In this document: positions 1 to 7,141 of the stretch, piece by piece
Numbering within the stretch: the first letter of the stretch is position 1
Layout: each line of letters begins with the position of its first letter
NCBI RefSeq assembly: GCF_000763805.1
Contig: NZ_JRKS01000023.1
Coordinates: 1-41,375, forward strand
DNA: 41,375 nucleotides
Source of the DNA: Paracoccus sphaerophysae
Lineage (GTDB): Bacteria; Pseudomonadota; Alphaproteobacteria; Rhodobacterales; Rhodobacteraceae
Direction: 5' to 3'
Notes under the pieces: model-generated
Databases searched by the model: none
The model's input: the letters and a program-made list of their open reading frames with translations, nothing else
Told to the model about the DNA's origin: nothing
Made by a program: the position numbers and the translations under genes

Positions 1-118
1 TTTGTTTTTTGACCGCCACGGCCACCCCCAGGACCCACCCTACCCTCTCCGTCGGCGGCGTAAGAGGTGTAAAAGAGACGGGTGCGGGCGCACCCCCGCC
101 GCAGCCGGGTCTGTGCCT

Positions 119-180
119 GAGTAGGATATGGTTCAGAGTAGGATACGGTTCTGAGTAAGGTCTGAGTAGGATTGGTGTCA
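119..180. repeat. Degenerate tandem repeat, four GAGTA-initiated units
   Basis: Units begin at 119 (GAGTAGGATATGGTTCA), 136 (GAGTAGGATACGGTTCT), 153 (shortened, GAGTAAGGTCT) and 164 (GAGTAGGATTGGTGTCA). The first two are 17 bp and differ at two positions. It lies in the 5' non-coding stretch before a truncated ABM gene. No function is evident; it may be slippage-derived or an IS-adjacent scar. The rest of 1-296 shows no convincing gene on either strand. Confidence 0.6.
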
Positions 181-296
181 GGTTCAGCGATATTGTCCGG
201 GATCTTGATCGGCCCGACATCGGCCATCGGTACGCGCAGATATTCGGAGAGCGATCATGTTTTCAGTCTGATCAACCTGGGCTTCAGGTCAGCAAA

Positions 297-584
297 GCGC
301 TTCTGGTACGCCTCGAAGCACTACCCGGCAGGGAGGACGACGTCCGCGGCTTCTTGAACCAGGGGCTGTCGATCGTCGAAGGGGAGCCCAAGACCGTCAG
401 GTGGTTCGGAATCCAGTTCGGACCCTCGTCGTTCGGGATCTTCGACGCCTTTCCCGACGAAGACGGGCGCCAGGCGCACCTGTCGGGTGAGGTCGCGAAA
501 GCGCTCGGCGAGAACACGGGCGTGCTCTTCGAGAAGCCCACGATCGAGCAGCTCGACGTCGTCGCGGAGAAGCAGCCCGCGTAG
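297..584 (+). pseudogene. ABM-domain (antibiotic biosynthesis monooxygenase-like) protein, start codon missing
   Basis: The frame reads ALLVRLEALPGREDDVRGFL and continues to a clean stop at 584. It aligns along its length with the intact ABM protein at 10479-10772 (QAHLSGEVAKAL here, QAHLDGKVAAAL there). ABM proteins are small ferredoxin-fold dimers, often quinol monooxygenase-like, of about 95-100 residues. The frame is open from 159, but there is no ATG or GTG before residue 1 of the homology. Where the family would have its start, the sequence reads GTC AGC AAA. A TTG at 354 would remove the first beta strand. I infer that the 5' end was lost by recombination; a non-standard start cannot be excluded. 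Confidence 0.65.
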
Positions 585-774
585 AGCAGGTGGCGCCCGC
601 GGGGCGGTGCGGATCAGCCCAGGGGCTGCACGAAGCGCAAGTTTGAGTGGGAAGGCACGGTCCGCGTCGCCGGTCGGACAAGGGCGTGCCGCGGGTCAGA
701 CGGTTAGTTGGTTGAAGCGTTCGGGGTAGACGAAGCGAATTTCGAAGCGACAACTTGTCGTAGGAGATGGAGAG

Positions 775-864
775 ATGGCGAATGAGACTCTCATCGGCCT
801 GAAGGTTGCGATCCTAGTGACGGACGGATTCGAGCAGGTGTCGCCGCAGGCGGTGACCGCGTGA
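775..864 (+). pseudogene. N-terminal stub of a DJ-1/PfpI-family protein
   Basis: A 29-residue frame starts at an ATG preceded by TAGGAGATGGAGAG. It reads MANETLIGLKVAILVTDGFE, the typical first beta strand and turn of DJ-1/PfpI glyoxalase/protease-I proteins, and then ends after SPQAVTA. Intact members have about 170-190 residues, so nearly all of the protein, including the catalytic cysteine, is missing. The stop lies within a few bases of the frame that leads into the aldo/keto reductase. This suggests an internal deletion that joined the two genes. Confidence 0.65.
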
Positions 865-911
865 CACCCGCCGCCGCGCAGCAGGGGCCGTCTTCGCCGG
901 GACCGGAGACT

Positions 912-1751
912 ATGGAGCGGCGCCCATTCGGCCCCGTGCCGCGCGAAGTCCCGGTGATCGGCCAGGGCACTTGGTACATCGACGACGCGCACCGGCCCAC
1001 CGCGGTCGCCGCGCTGCGCCGCGGCCTCGATCTCGGCATGACTCACATCGACACCGCCGAGATGTACGGCGACGCCGAGATCGTGGTCGGCGAGGCGATC
1101 GCCGGGCGGCGCGACGAGGTCTTTCTCGTCTCCAAGGTTTTGCCGACCAACGCCTCTCGTGCCGGGACCGTGGCGGCCTGCGAGCGCTCGCTTGCGCGCC
1201 TGCGCACCGACCGGCTCGACTGCTACCTCCTGCACTGGCCCGGCTCGCACCCGCTCGAGGAGACCTTCGCCGGTTTCGAGCGGCTCCGCGAGCAGGGCAA
1301 GATCCTTTCCTGGGGCTTGAGCAACTTCGACGTGCCCGACCTCGATGCCGCGTGGAAGGCGGGCGGCGAGGGCCGGATCGCGTGCAACCAGGTGCTCTAC
1401 CACCTGGGCGAGCGCGCGATCGAGCACGCCGTGCTGCCCTGGTGCGAGAAGCACGGCGTCGCCGTCGTCGCCTACAGCCCGTTCGGCCATGGCGACTTTC
1501 CCGGCCCACGCACGCCGGGCGGACGAGTGTTGGAGGAGATCGCGGCGAGCCACGGCGCGACCGCGCGCCAGGTGGTGCTCCGCTTCCTGGTACGGCGACC
1601 GTCGCTGCTCGCCATCCCCAAGGCGACCAGCGCCGAGCACGCCGCCGACAACGCGGCCGCCGGCGCACTGCGGCTGACGGACGCCGAGCTCGCCCGGATC
1701 GACGCGGCGTTTCCGCTCGGCCCCCGGCCGCGCCGGCTCCCCATGCTGTAG
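912..1751 (+). CDS. Aldo/keto reductase
   Basis: A 279-residue NAD(P)H-dependent aldo/keto reductase of the DkgA-like group, expected to reduce small aldehydes or ketones in the cytoplasm. The catalytic tetrad is visible as Asp47 and Tyr52 (HIDTAEMYG), Lys75 (LVSKVLP) and His108 (YLLHWPGSH). C-terminal cofactor-binding features are IPKATS and the following NAAAGALRLT. I chose ATG 912 because GGAG precedes it by about 9 bases and the length matches the family. A GTG at 861 would add 17 low-complexity residues and overlap the stop of the PfpI stub. The natural substrate cannot be read from sequence. Neighbouring ABM and PfpI remnants suggest a carbonyl or oxidative stress cluster. Confidence 0.9.
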   Translation: MERRPFGPVPREVPVIGQGTWYIDDAHRPTAVAALRRGLDLGMTHIDTAEMYGDAEIVVGEAIAGRRDEVFLVSKVLPTNASRAGTVAACERSLARLRTDRLDCYLLHWPGSHPLEETFAGFERLREQGKILSWGLSNFDVPDLDAAWKAGGEGRIACNQVLYHLGERAIEHAVLPWCEKHGVAVVAYSPFGHGDFPGPRTPGGRVLEEIAASHGATARQVVLRFLVRRPSLLAIPKATSAEHAADNAAAGALRLTDAELARIDAAFPLGPRPRRLPML

Positions 1752-1971
1752 CCCGTGATGCCTTCTTGGCTGGAGCAGGCGCTCGGCCTGCACGTCGTCC
1801 CGGTGGCCAGCAGCCCGATCGAGCCGGCCTCCGGACAATCGCCTAAGTAGTCTGACGCTGAGCGGTCGTCCGCGCAACGTGAACGGCTATCCAGAAGCGG
1901 ACATCCGATAGCGCATTCGCGATGGCACCGACGTCGCCTGCATCCCATATTACGCAGATAAGGAGAGGCAG

Positions 1972-2179
1972 ATGGCCGGCGGTTGGACGCGCGATGGCGC
2001 GGTTCAGGATCAGATCGACGATACGGTGGCGGACGCGGTGCTGGCCGCCCGGGCAAGCATGCCCAGCGGAGCGAGTGAGCCATATTGTGCAATCTGCGGC
2101 GACGACATCCCCGAGGGTCGCCGCCGCGCCATACCCGGGGTGCGCACCTGCGTGACCTGCCAGGGCAGCCGCGACGGGA
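1972..2179 (+). pseudogene. DksA/TraR-type C4 zinc-finger protein, 3' end replaced by IS256
   Basis: It starts at an ATG with a strong ribosome binding site (AAGGAGAGGCAG). The product begins MAGGWTRDGAVQDQIDDTVA and carries a C4 finger, CAIC followed by CVTC (C-x2-C-x17-C-x2-C). This matches the short YbiI-like members of the DksA/TraR family, usually about 85-90 residues. Homology ends after GSRDG at about 2176, exactly where the IS256-type end (GTGTCCTGAACTC) begins. The frame then runs through IS sequence to a stop at 2409, giving a 145-residue chimera. The finger is complete but the native C-terminus is gone. Confidence 0.75.
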
Positions 2180-2785
2180 GTGTCCTGAACTCTGTGTATT
2201 TGACCTGGCCCATGCGGTTTTCAGATACGGTCAGGCGTCAAAGCGCCCGGCGAACATTATGGCCAGCTGATTGCGGGCGGCAACCCACTCCCGGACAGCG
2301 CGGCCGCCCTTCTCGAAATTGCGGATGGCCAGGAAGATCAGCTTGGTCGCGGCCTCCTCGGTGGGGAATGAGCCTTTCGTCTTCAGTGTCTTCCGCAGCA
2401 CCCGGTTGAGCGGCTCCACGGCGTTCGTGGTGTAGATGATCTTCCGGATCGCGGCGCTGAAGGCAAAGAACGGGATCACCTCGGCCCAAGCTCGGCGCCA
2501 TGCCGGGGCGATGGATGGGTATTTTCCACCCCATTTCTCCTCGAAGCCATCGAGCTGGCGGGCGGCTTCATCGGCGGTCGGGGCCTCGTAGATCGGGCGC
2601 AGGTCGGCGGCCACCGCCTTGCGGTCCTTCCAGCTGCAGAAGTTCATCGAATGGCGGATCAGGTGGACGATGCAGGCCTGGACCGTGGTCTCGGGAAAGG
2701 CCGCGGTGATTGCTTCCGGGAAGCCCTTCAGTCCGTCCACGACGGCGATCAGGACGTCCTGGACGCCCCGGTTGCCCTCGCGGAC
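2174..2785 (-). mobile_element. IS256-family (mutator type) remnant, C-terminal half of the transposase
   Basis: The minus-strand frame ending at 2231 encodes the C-terminal part of an IS256-family transposase: VDGLKGFPEAI, YTTNAVEPLNRVLRKTLKTK and the tail AGRFDA. The second catalytic Asp region (AVVDGLKG) is present and the N-terminal half is missing. The outer end, GTGTCCTGAACTC near 2178, resembles IS256-type terminal repeats in this bacterial group. The element stops abruptly around 2775-2790, where sequence switches to an IS481 transposase on the opposite strand. It is therefore a dead fragment, not mobile alone. Confidence 0.85.
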
Positions 2786-2929
2786 TTCCTGGCAGCTTAC
2801 AACTTCGCACGCCGACTAAAGACGCTCAGCGGGCTCACGCCCTACGAATACATCTGCAGAATCTGGACATCAGAACCAGATCGATTCATCCTCGACCCGA
2901 TCCACCAGATGCCGGGACTAAACAAGTAG
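2777..2929 (+). mobile_element. IS481-family transposase, C-terminal fragment
   Basis: The plus-strand frame reads LADFLAAYNFARRLKTLSG, then TPYEYICRIWTSEPDRF and the terminal DPIHQMPGLNK before the stop at 2927-2929. This is the characteristic C-terminus of IS481-family integrase-core transposases. About 50 residues survive of a protein of around 320. It directly abuts the IS256 remnant, so two elements have recombined or one inserted into the other before deletion. The frame upstream of residue L (2777) is IS256 antisense and not native. Confidence 0.85.
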
Positions 2930-3463
2930 GGCGTCCCCCTTCGGGTCGCGTCCCCGGTTCCGGCCGGCAAGCCGGCCTCCACCCGAGCTGGTCAGGGCGA
3001 TGCTCCCGACTGCGGCGTGCGGATGCCTGTCTCGTCCCGAGCCAGTCCCTCGCCCGCCGGTCCTGGTCGCCCTGCCCTGCCCATCTCGTCCCTGCGGGCG
3101 GGACCGCTGACGCGGGCCGTGAGCCCGGTTGTCCAGCCTCGCGCCAGAACGACCTTGGGAGTGGAGGCGGGAGGCCGAAGCAGGCTGTAAGCGAGACCAC
3201 AGGGATCGAGCAAACGGCCTGTGGTCAACCGGGCGGGCAGTTGCAGGCTGCCGGTGATGCCCAGAGATAGCTGCCTTCCTGTCTGACTGCTGCGGCAGGA
3301 AGAAGATCCGGGAGATGCCCGCGCGCTGCGCGGGCCAGGATGATCCATTTGTCGGACCAGAGGATCGACGGGCTATCGCCCGCTCACCCCCGTCCGCAGC
3401 CTTTTTGTTTTCCTGTCCGCCACGCATCCCCGCCCGAGCCGGTCAAGGGGCAAGCGCCGCCCG
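2930..3463. other. Non-coding stretch with several strong hairpins
   Basis: I see no convincing gene here; the open frames are GC-driven and low in complexity. Perfect inverted repeats are present: GGCCGGC-AA-GCCGGCC at 2962-2977; ACCACAGG and CCTGTGGT with a 14-nt loop at 3196-3225; GCCCGCGC-GCT-GCGCGGGC at 3317-3335. The last part, around 3401-3430, is T-rich then CCGCCACGC. It could be a structured leader or untranslated region carried with a lost mobile-element gene. No known family was recognised. Confidence 0.45.
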
Positions 3464-5236
3464 TTGGGCATCGTCGTCCAGGCGGGCCGTGTCCTCGCCC
3501 GTTGCCGCGTCGTCAACAAGTGCCTGACCGTCAACGTCTGCGACGTGAACGAGCCGACCACGCCCGGCCAGTGCACGGTGATCGAGGTCGAGGACATGAC
3601 CCTGTGCGGCTACAACGTGCGGGGGGCGAGCTCGGCCTCGGGCGGGGAATATGCGACGCTGGCCTGCTATTCGGGCACGGCCCGGACGATGTTCAACAGC
3701 ACCGCCGGCGAATACGACCTGACCCTGCGCCATTACGACCAGTCCGGCGCGGGCCAGGTCCAGATCATGATCAACGGCCAGGTGGTCCGCACGGTGTCGC
3801 TGAACGCCGACGACAACCGGTGGCACGACACCGTCATCGCCGACCTGCAGCTGAAGCCCGGCGACGTGATCACGCTGAAAGGCAGCGGCACGGGGTGCGA
3901 ATACGCCATCCTCGACAGCATCCGGCTGTGCCCGTCCGAGCCGGTGGACCCCGGCACCGCCGCGCTGGGTGACCGGGTGTTCCACGACACCAACCGCAAC
4001 GGCGTGCAGGACGCGGGCGAGGCCGGCGTCGCGGGCGTGGCCGTCACGCTCTACGATGCCGCGGGCCAGGCCATCGGCTCGACCGTCACCGACGCCAACG
4101 GGAACTACCTGTTCGATGATCTCAAGGCCGGCACCTACAGCGTCGGCTTCCAGGAGGCCGACGGCTTCGACTTCACCACCCGTGACGCCGGCGGCAACGA
4201 TGCGCGGGACAGCGATGCCAACCAGACCACCGGCCGCACCGGCTCCGTGACCCTGTCGATCGGCGAGACCAACACCACCGTCGACGCCGGCCTGGTGCGC
4301 GAGAACGCCGCCCCCGTGGCCGTGGACGATCAGGGCCGCACCTGCGCCGACACCCCCAAGGCGGTGGACGTGCTAGCCAATAACCAGGATCCGGACGGCG
4401 ACGCGCTGACCATCACCTCGGTCGATGGAAAGGCGATCTCGGAAGGCCAGACGATCACCGCCTCGGACGGGGTGCTGATCACCCTGACGGGCGGCCGGCT
4501 GGTGTTCGACGCCTCGGGCACCACCTATGCCGACGGCCTGGTGCATACCTCGGTCACCGCCAACTACGGCTATACCGTCGCCGACGGCCAGGGCAGCACG
4601 GCCGCCGCGGACGTGTCGATGAGGTTCTGCGGCACGGTCAACACGCTGGACACCATCGCCGACAGCCTGCCGGCCGGCGGGTCGATGGTCATCGATTTCA
4701 GCAGCGCGCCGAACGGGTCGTTCTTCACCGCGACCCTGTCGGGCACGGGGGACGCCCGCTTCGACGGGGTGTCCGTGGGCAACGCCTATTGCGTGTCGAT
4801 CGACGACCCGATCGGGACCGGCGTGCCGATCGCGTTCGACATGTATCTTGCCGACGCGGCGCACGTGCCGGCGGGCGTCGTGCCGAACCCGCAGAACCTG
4901 GATGTGATCAACTGGATCCTGAACCAGGACTTCACCCGGGTGGACAACGGCGACGGCAACGGCCGGACCTATACCGAGGCCGAGATCCAGGGTGCCATCT
5001 GGGGCCTGACCGACGGGCGGATCTTCGTGGCGCCGTATTTCAACTATGCCACCACCCAGAACGCGCAGGAGATCTATGACCTGGCGCTGGCCAACGGCGA
5101 GGGCTTCGTCGCCGGCGAGGGCGACCTGGTCGGCCTGATCCTGGACCCCACCGACGCCGAGGCGGCGAATGGCAGCACCCAGCCGTTCATCATCGCCATG
5201 CCGTGGGAGGCGCTGGACTACGACTGCGTCTGCTGA
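3464..5236 (+). CDS. 5'-truncated multidomain surface/secreted protein: CBM6-like, SdrD-B, cadherin-like and thioester-type domains
   Basis: The frame gives 590 residues from a TTG at 3464. No signal peptide is visible and the frame is open further upstream, so the true N-terminus is probably lost. Residues about 40-155 resemble a beta-sandwich carbohydrate-binding module (EYDLTLRHYDQ, GDVITLKGSG, EYAILDSIRLC). Residues about 165-275 form an SdrD-B/Cna-B-like domain (LGDRVFHDTNRNGVQDAGE, DANGNYLFDDL). Residues about 285-390 are cadherin-like (VLANNQDPDGDALTITSV). Residues about 395-585 resemble thioester domains: Cys443 in YCVS, INWILN, and Gln509 in EIQGAIWGL. Such domains form Cys-Gln thioesters in Gram-positive adhesins. 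It ends DYDCVC with no sorting signal. An adhesin or matrix role is inferred. Confidence 0.7.
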   Translation: MGIVVQAGRVLARCRVVNKCLTVNVCDVNEPTTPGQCTVIEVEDMTLCGYNVRGASSASGGEYATLACYSGTARTMFNSTAGEYDLTLRHYDQSGAGQVQIMINGQVVRTVSLNADDNRWHDTVIADLQLKPGDVITLKGSGTGCEYAILDSIRLCPSEPVDPGTAALGDRVFHDTNRNGVQDAGEAGVAGVAVTLYDAAGQAIGSTVTDANGNYLFDDLKAGTYSVGFQEADGFDFTTRDAGGNDARDSDANQTTGRTGSVTLSIGETNTTVDAGLVRENAAPVAVDDQGRTCADTPKAVDVLANNQDPDGDALTITSVDGKAISEGQTITASDGVLITLTGGRLVFDASGTTYADGLVHTSVTANYGYTVADGQGSTAAADVSMRFCGTVNTLDTIADSLPAGGSMVIDFSSAPNGSFFTATLSGTGDARFDGVSVGNAYCVSIDDPIGTGVPIAFDMYLADAAHVPAGVVPNPQNLDVINWILNQDFTRVDNGDGNGRTYTEAEIQGAIWGLTDGRIFVAPYFNYATTQNAQEIYDLALANGEGFVAGEGDLVGLILDPTDAEAANGSTQPFIIAMPWEALDYDCVC

Positions 5237-5360
5237 CCGCGGACGGACCGCCCGACCCGACCGGGGGCCCCCGACAGGGGGCCGCGCCCGGCTGCCGTGC
5301 GGGTCGAGGCGCGGCCGGCCCGACCCGCGGGCAGGACGCCGCCGGCTGTCGATCCGGCGA

Positions 5361-5384
5361 CGGCCGGGGACAGACCCCCGGCCG
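5361..5384. terminator. GC-rich hairpin between convergent genes
   Basis: CGGCCGGGG (5361-5369) pairs with CCCCGGCCG (5376-5384) around a 6-nt loop. It lies between the ends of the thioester protein and nirC, which converge. No T-tract follows on either strand, so the terminator call rests on position and stem strength only. Confidence 0.4.
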
Positions 5385-5423
5385 CTGCCATTCACCTTAT
5401 CCCGGACCCGTGCGCGGTCCCGG

Positions 5424-6284
5424 TCATTCGGCCGGGACGGCCGCGGTGGGGACGACGCCTTGATGCGCCGTGTCCCTGCGGGCCCGCTCGGGGCCGGTGC
5501 GGTGATGGGTGGCATAGATCATCGCGCCGACGAAGGTCAGCCCTCCGACGAGGTTGCCCAGAACGGTCGGGATCTCGTTCCAGATCAGGTAGTCCGCAAT
5601 CGTGAACTGTCCGCCCAGCATCAGACCTGCCGGGAACAGGAACATGTTCACGATGGAATGTTCGAACCCCATGTAGAAGAAGATCAGGATCGGCATCCAC
5701 ATCGCCATGATCTTGCCCGACACGCTGGTCGACATCATCGCCGCGACGACCCCGGTCGAGACCATCCAGTTGCACATCACCGCGCGCACAAACAGCGTCA
5801 GCATCCCGCCCGCCCCATGTGCCGCATAGCCCAGCGTCCGTCCCTCGCCGATATGGCCCAGCTTCTGGCCGATCTCGTTCGGGGCCGCGGTGAAGCCGAA
5901 GGTGACGATGATCGACATGAACACCGCGACGGTGAAGGCGCCGGCGAAATTGCCCGCGAAAACCAGCGCCCAGTTGCGCCACAGCCCGCGCAGGGTGACG
6001 CCGGGGCGGCGGTCCAGCAACGCCAGCGGCACCAGGGTGAACACCCCGGTCAGCAGGTCGAAGCCCAGCAGATACAGCATGCAGAACCCGACGGGAAACA
6101 GCAGGGCGCCGATCAGCGGGTTGCCGGTGTTGACGGTGACAGTGACGGCGAACGCGGCGGCCAGCGCCAGGATGGCGCCCGCCATATAGGCACGGATCAG
6201 CGTGTCGCGGGTGGACATGAAGACCTTGGCTTCGCCGGCATCGACCATCTTCCGGGCGAAATCGGCGGGGGAAACATAGGACAT
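5424..6284 (-). CDS. nirC: Formate/nitrite transporter (FNT) family channel
   Basis: A 286-residue inner-membrane channel of the FNT family, which forms pentamers conducting small monovalent anions such as nitrite, formate or hydrosulfide. It starts at MSYVSPADFARKMVDAGE and has about six hydrophobic segments. Family features include the N-terminal P-x-x-F and the segment NWMVSTGVVAAMMSTSVSGK; GFEHSIVNMFLFP is typical for NirC/FocA. It is the last gene of the minus-strand nirB-nirD-cynS-nirC series, 35 bp after cynS. This context points to nitrite import, or removal of excess nitrite, for assimilation. Cyanate is another possible substrate because the adjacent gene is a cyanase; that is a hypothesis. 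The C-terminal tail (HHRTGPERARRDTAHQG) is hydrophilic. Confidence 0.88.
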   Translation of the reverse strand: MSYVSPADFARKMVDAGEAKVFMSTRDTLIRAYMAGAILALAAAFAVTVTVNTGNPLIGALLFPVGFCMLYLLGFDLLTGVFTLVPLALLDRRPGVTLRGLWRNWALVFAGNFAGAFTVAVFMSIIVTFGFTAAPNEIGQKLGHIGEGRTLGYAAHGAGGMLTLFVRAVMCNWMVSTGVVAAMMSTSVSGKIMAMWMPILIFFYMGFEHSIVNMFLFPAGLMLGGQFTIADYLIWNEIPTVLGNLVGGLTFVGAMIYATHHRTGPERARRDTAHQGVVPTAAVPAE

Positions 6285-6319
6285 GCGCGGTGCCTTTCTG
6301 CGGCGGAACGGGGACGGGT

Positions 6320-6793
6320 CTACCAGTTCGAATAGGCGAGGTATTTTCCCGAGATGGTCAGCCGCACGCGGTCGCCCTTGGGGTTCGCCTCGCGATCGAC
6401 CTCCATCGAGAAGTCGATCGCGGACATGATGCCGTTGCCGAACTTCTCGTTGATCATCGCCTTGATGGTCGGGCCATAGACGCCGACGATCTCGTACAGC
6501 CGATAGACGCAGGGATCGGTCGGGACGGCCTGGCTCCAGACCTTGAGGGGGCTTTCGGTCAGCGCCGCGACGGCCGCGTCGGGCAGGTCGAGCAGGGCGA
6601 CGAACGCCCGCGCCTTGTCCTCGGGGAAGGCGTTCATGCCGGTGGCGGCCGAATGCAGCCAGACCGGGGACATGCCGATCCCGTCGGCGATCTCCTGCCA
6701 GCTCAGCCCCGCGGCCTTCTTGGCCGACAGGATCAGGGCGGTCAGGTCGTCGCGGGACATCTCGGCGGCGGCGATCGGGGTCATCTTGTTCAT
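6320..6793 (-). CDS. cynS: Cyanate hydratase (cyanase)
   Basis: A 157-residue cyanase (EC 4.2.1.104), which converts cyanate and bicarbonate to carbamate, which decays to ammonia, and CO2. The catalytic residues known from E. coli are all present two positions later: Arg98, Glu101 and Ser124, in YRLYEIVG and GIMSAIDF. The N-terminal helical domain includes SWQEIADGIGMSPVW. Length matches the family (156 in E. coli), so the enzyme should be intact and decameric. It lies 12 bp after nirD on the same strand, within a nitrite-assimilation operon. No CynR-type LysR regulator or CynT carbonic anhydrase is next to it, which differs from the E. coli arrangement. Confidence 0.95.
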   Translation of the reverse strand: MNKMTPIAAAEMSRDDLTALILSAKKAAGLSWQEIADGIGMSPVWLHSAATGMNAFPEDKARAFVALLDLPDAAVAALTESPLKVWSQAVPTDPCVYRLYEIVGVYGPTIKAMINEKFGNGIMSAIDFSMEVDREANPKGDRVRLTISGKYLAYSNW

Positions 6794-6805
6794 CGCAGGC
6801 TCCCT

Positions 6806-7141
6806 TCAGGCGGCGTTCATGCGCGCGATCAGCGCGGCATCGATGAGGATACGTCGGTTCTGGACACGGGTGGCAAAGGTGCGGACGGCGCCCGCGTCGG
6901 CGCCGGTCGCCAGGCCGGTCGCCAGGTCGAACACCCAGCCGTGCAGCGGGCAGGTGACCGAGGTTCCGTGCACGATCCCCTCGGACAGGGGACCGCCCTT
7001 GTGCGGGCAGCGGTCGTCCAGCGCAAAGACCTGGTCGTCGAGGGTGCGGAACACCGCCACGCAGCCCTGCGGCGTGCGGACCAGCCGCGCGCCCTGCGCG
7101 GGAATGTCGTCCAGCGCGCCGATGTCGACATAGACCGTCAT
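6806..7141 (-). CDS. nirD: Assimilatory nitrite reductase small subunit, Rieske type
   Basis: A 111-residue NirD subunit of NAD(P)H-dependent nitrite reductase. Rieske [2Fe-2S] ligands are visible: Cys45 and His47 (CPHKGGPL) and Cys64 and His67 (CPLHGWVF). Many proteobacterial NirD proteins lack these residues, so retention suggests a redox-active small subunit of the kind found in nas-type operons. Its ATG overlaps the nirB stop as ATGA, indicating translational coupling. It works in the cytoplasm with NirB to reduce nitrite to ammonium. Confidence 0.93.
   Translation of the reverse strand: MTVYVDIGALDDIPAQGARLVRTPQGCVAVFRTLDDQVFALDDRCPHKGGPLSEGIVHGTSVTCPLHGWVFDLATGLATGADAGAVRTFATRVQNRRILIDAALIARMNAA

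Noticed and set aside
696..1877. Long minus-strand open frame opposite the aldo/keto reductase
   Set aside because: It is Arg/Gly-rich with no family pattern and mirrors the third-position GC of the real gene.
5169..6335. Long plus-strand frame over nirC
   Set aside because: Composition is His/Asp/Gln/Arg-rich antisense of membrane helices; the minus-strand FNT channel explains the region.
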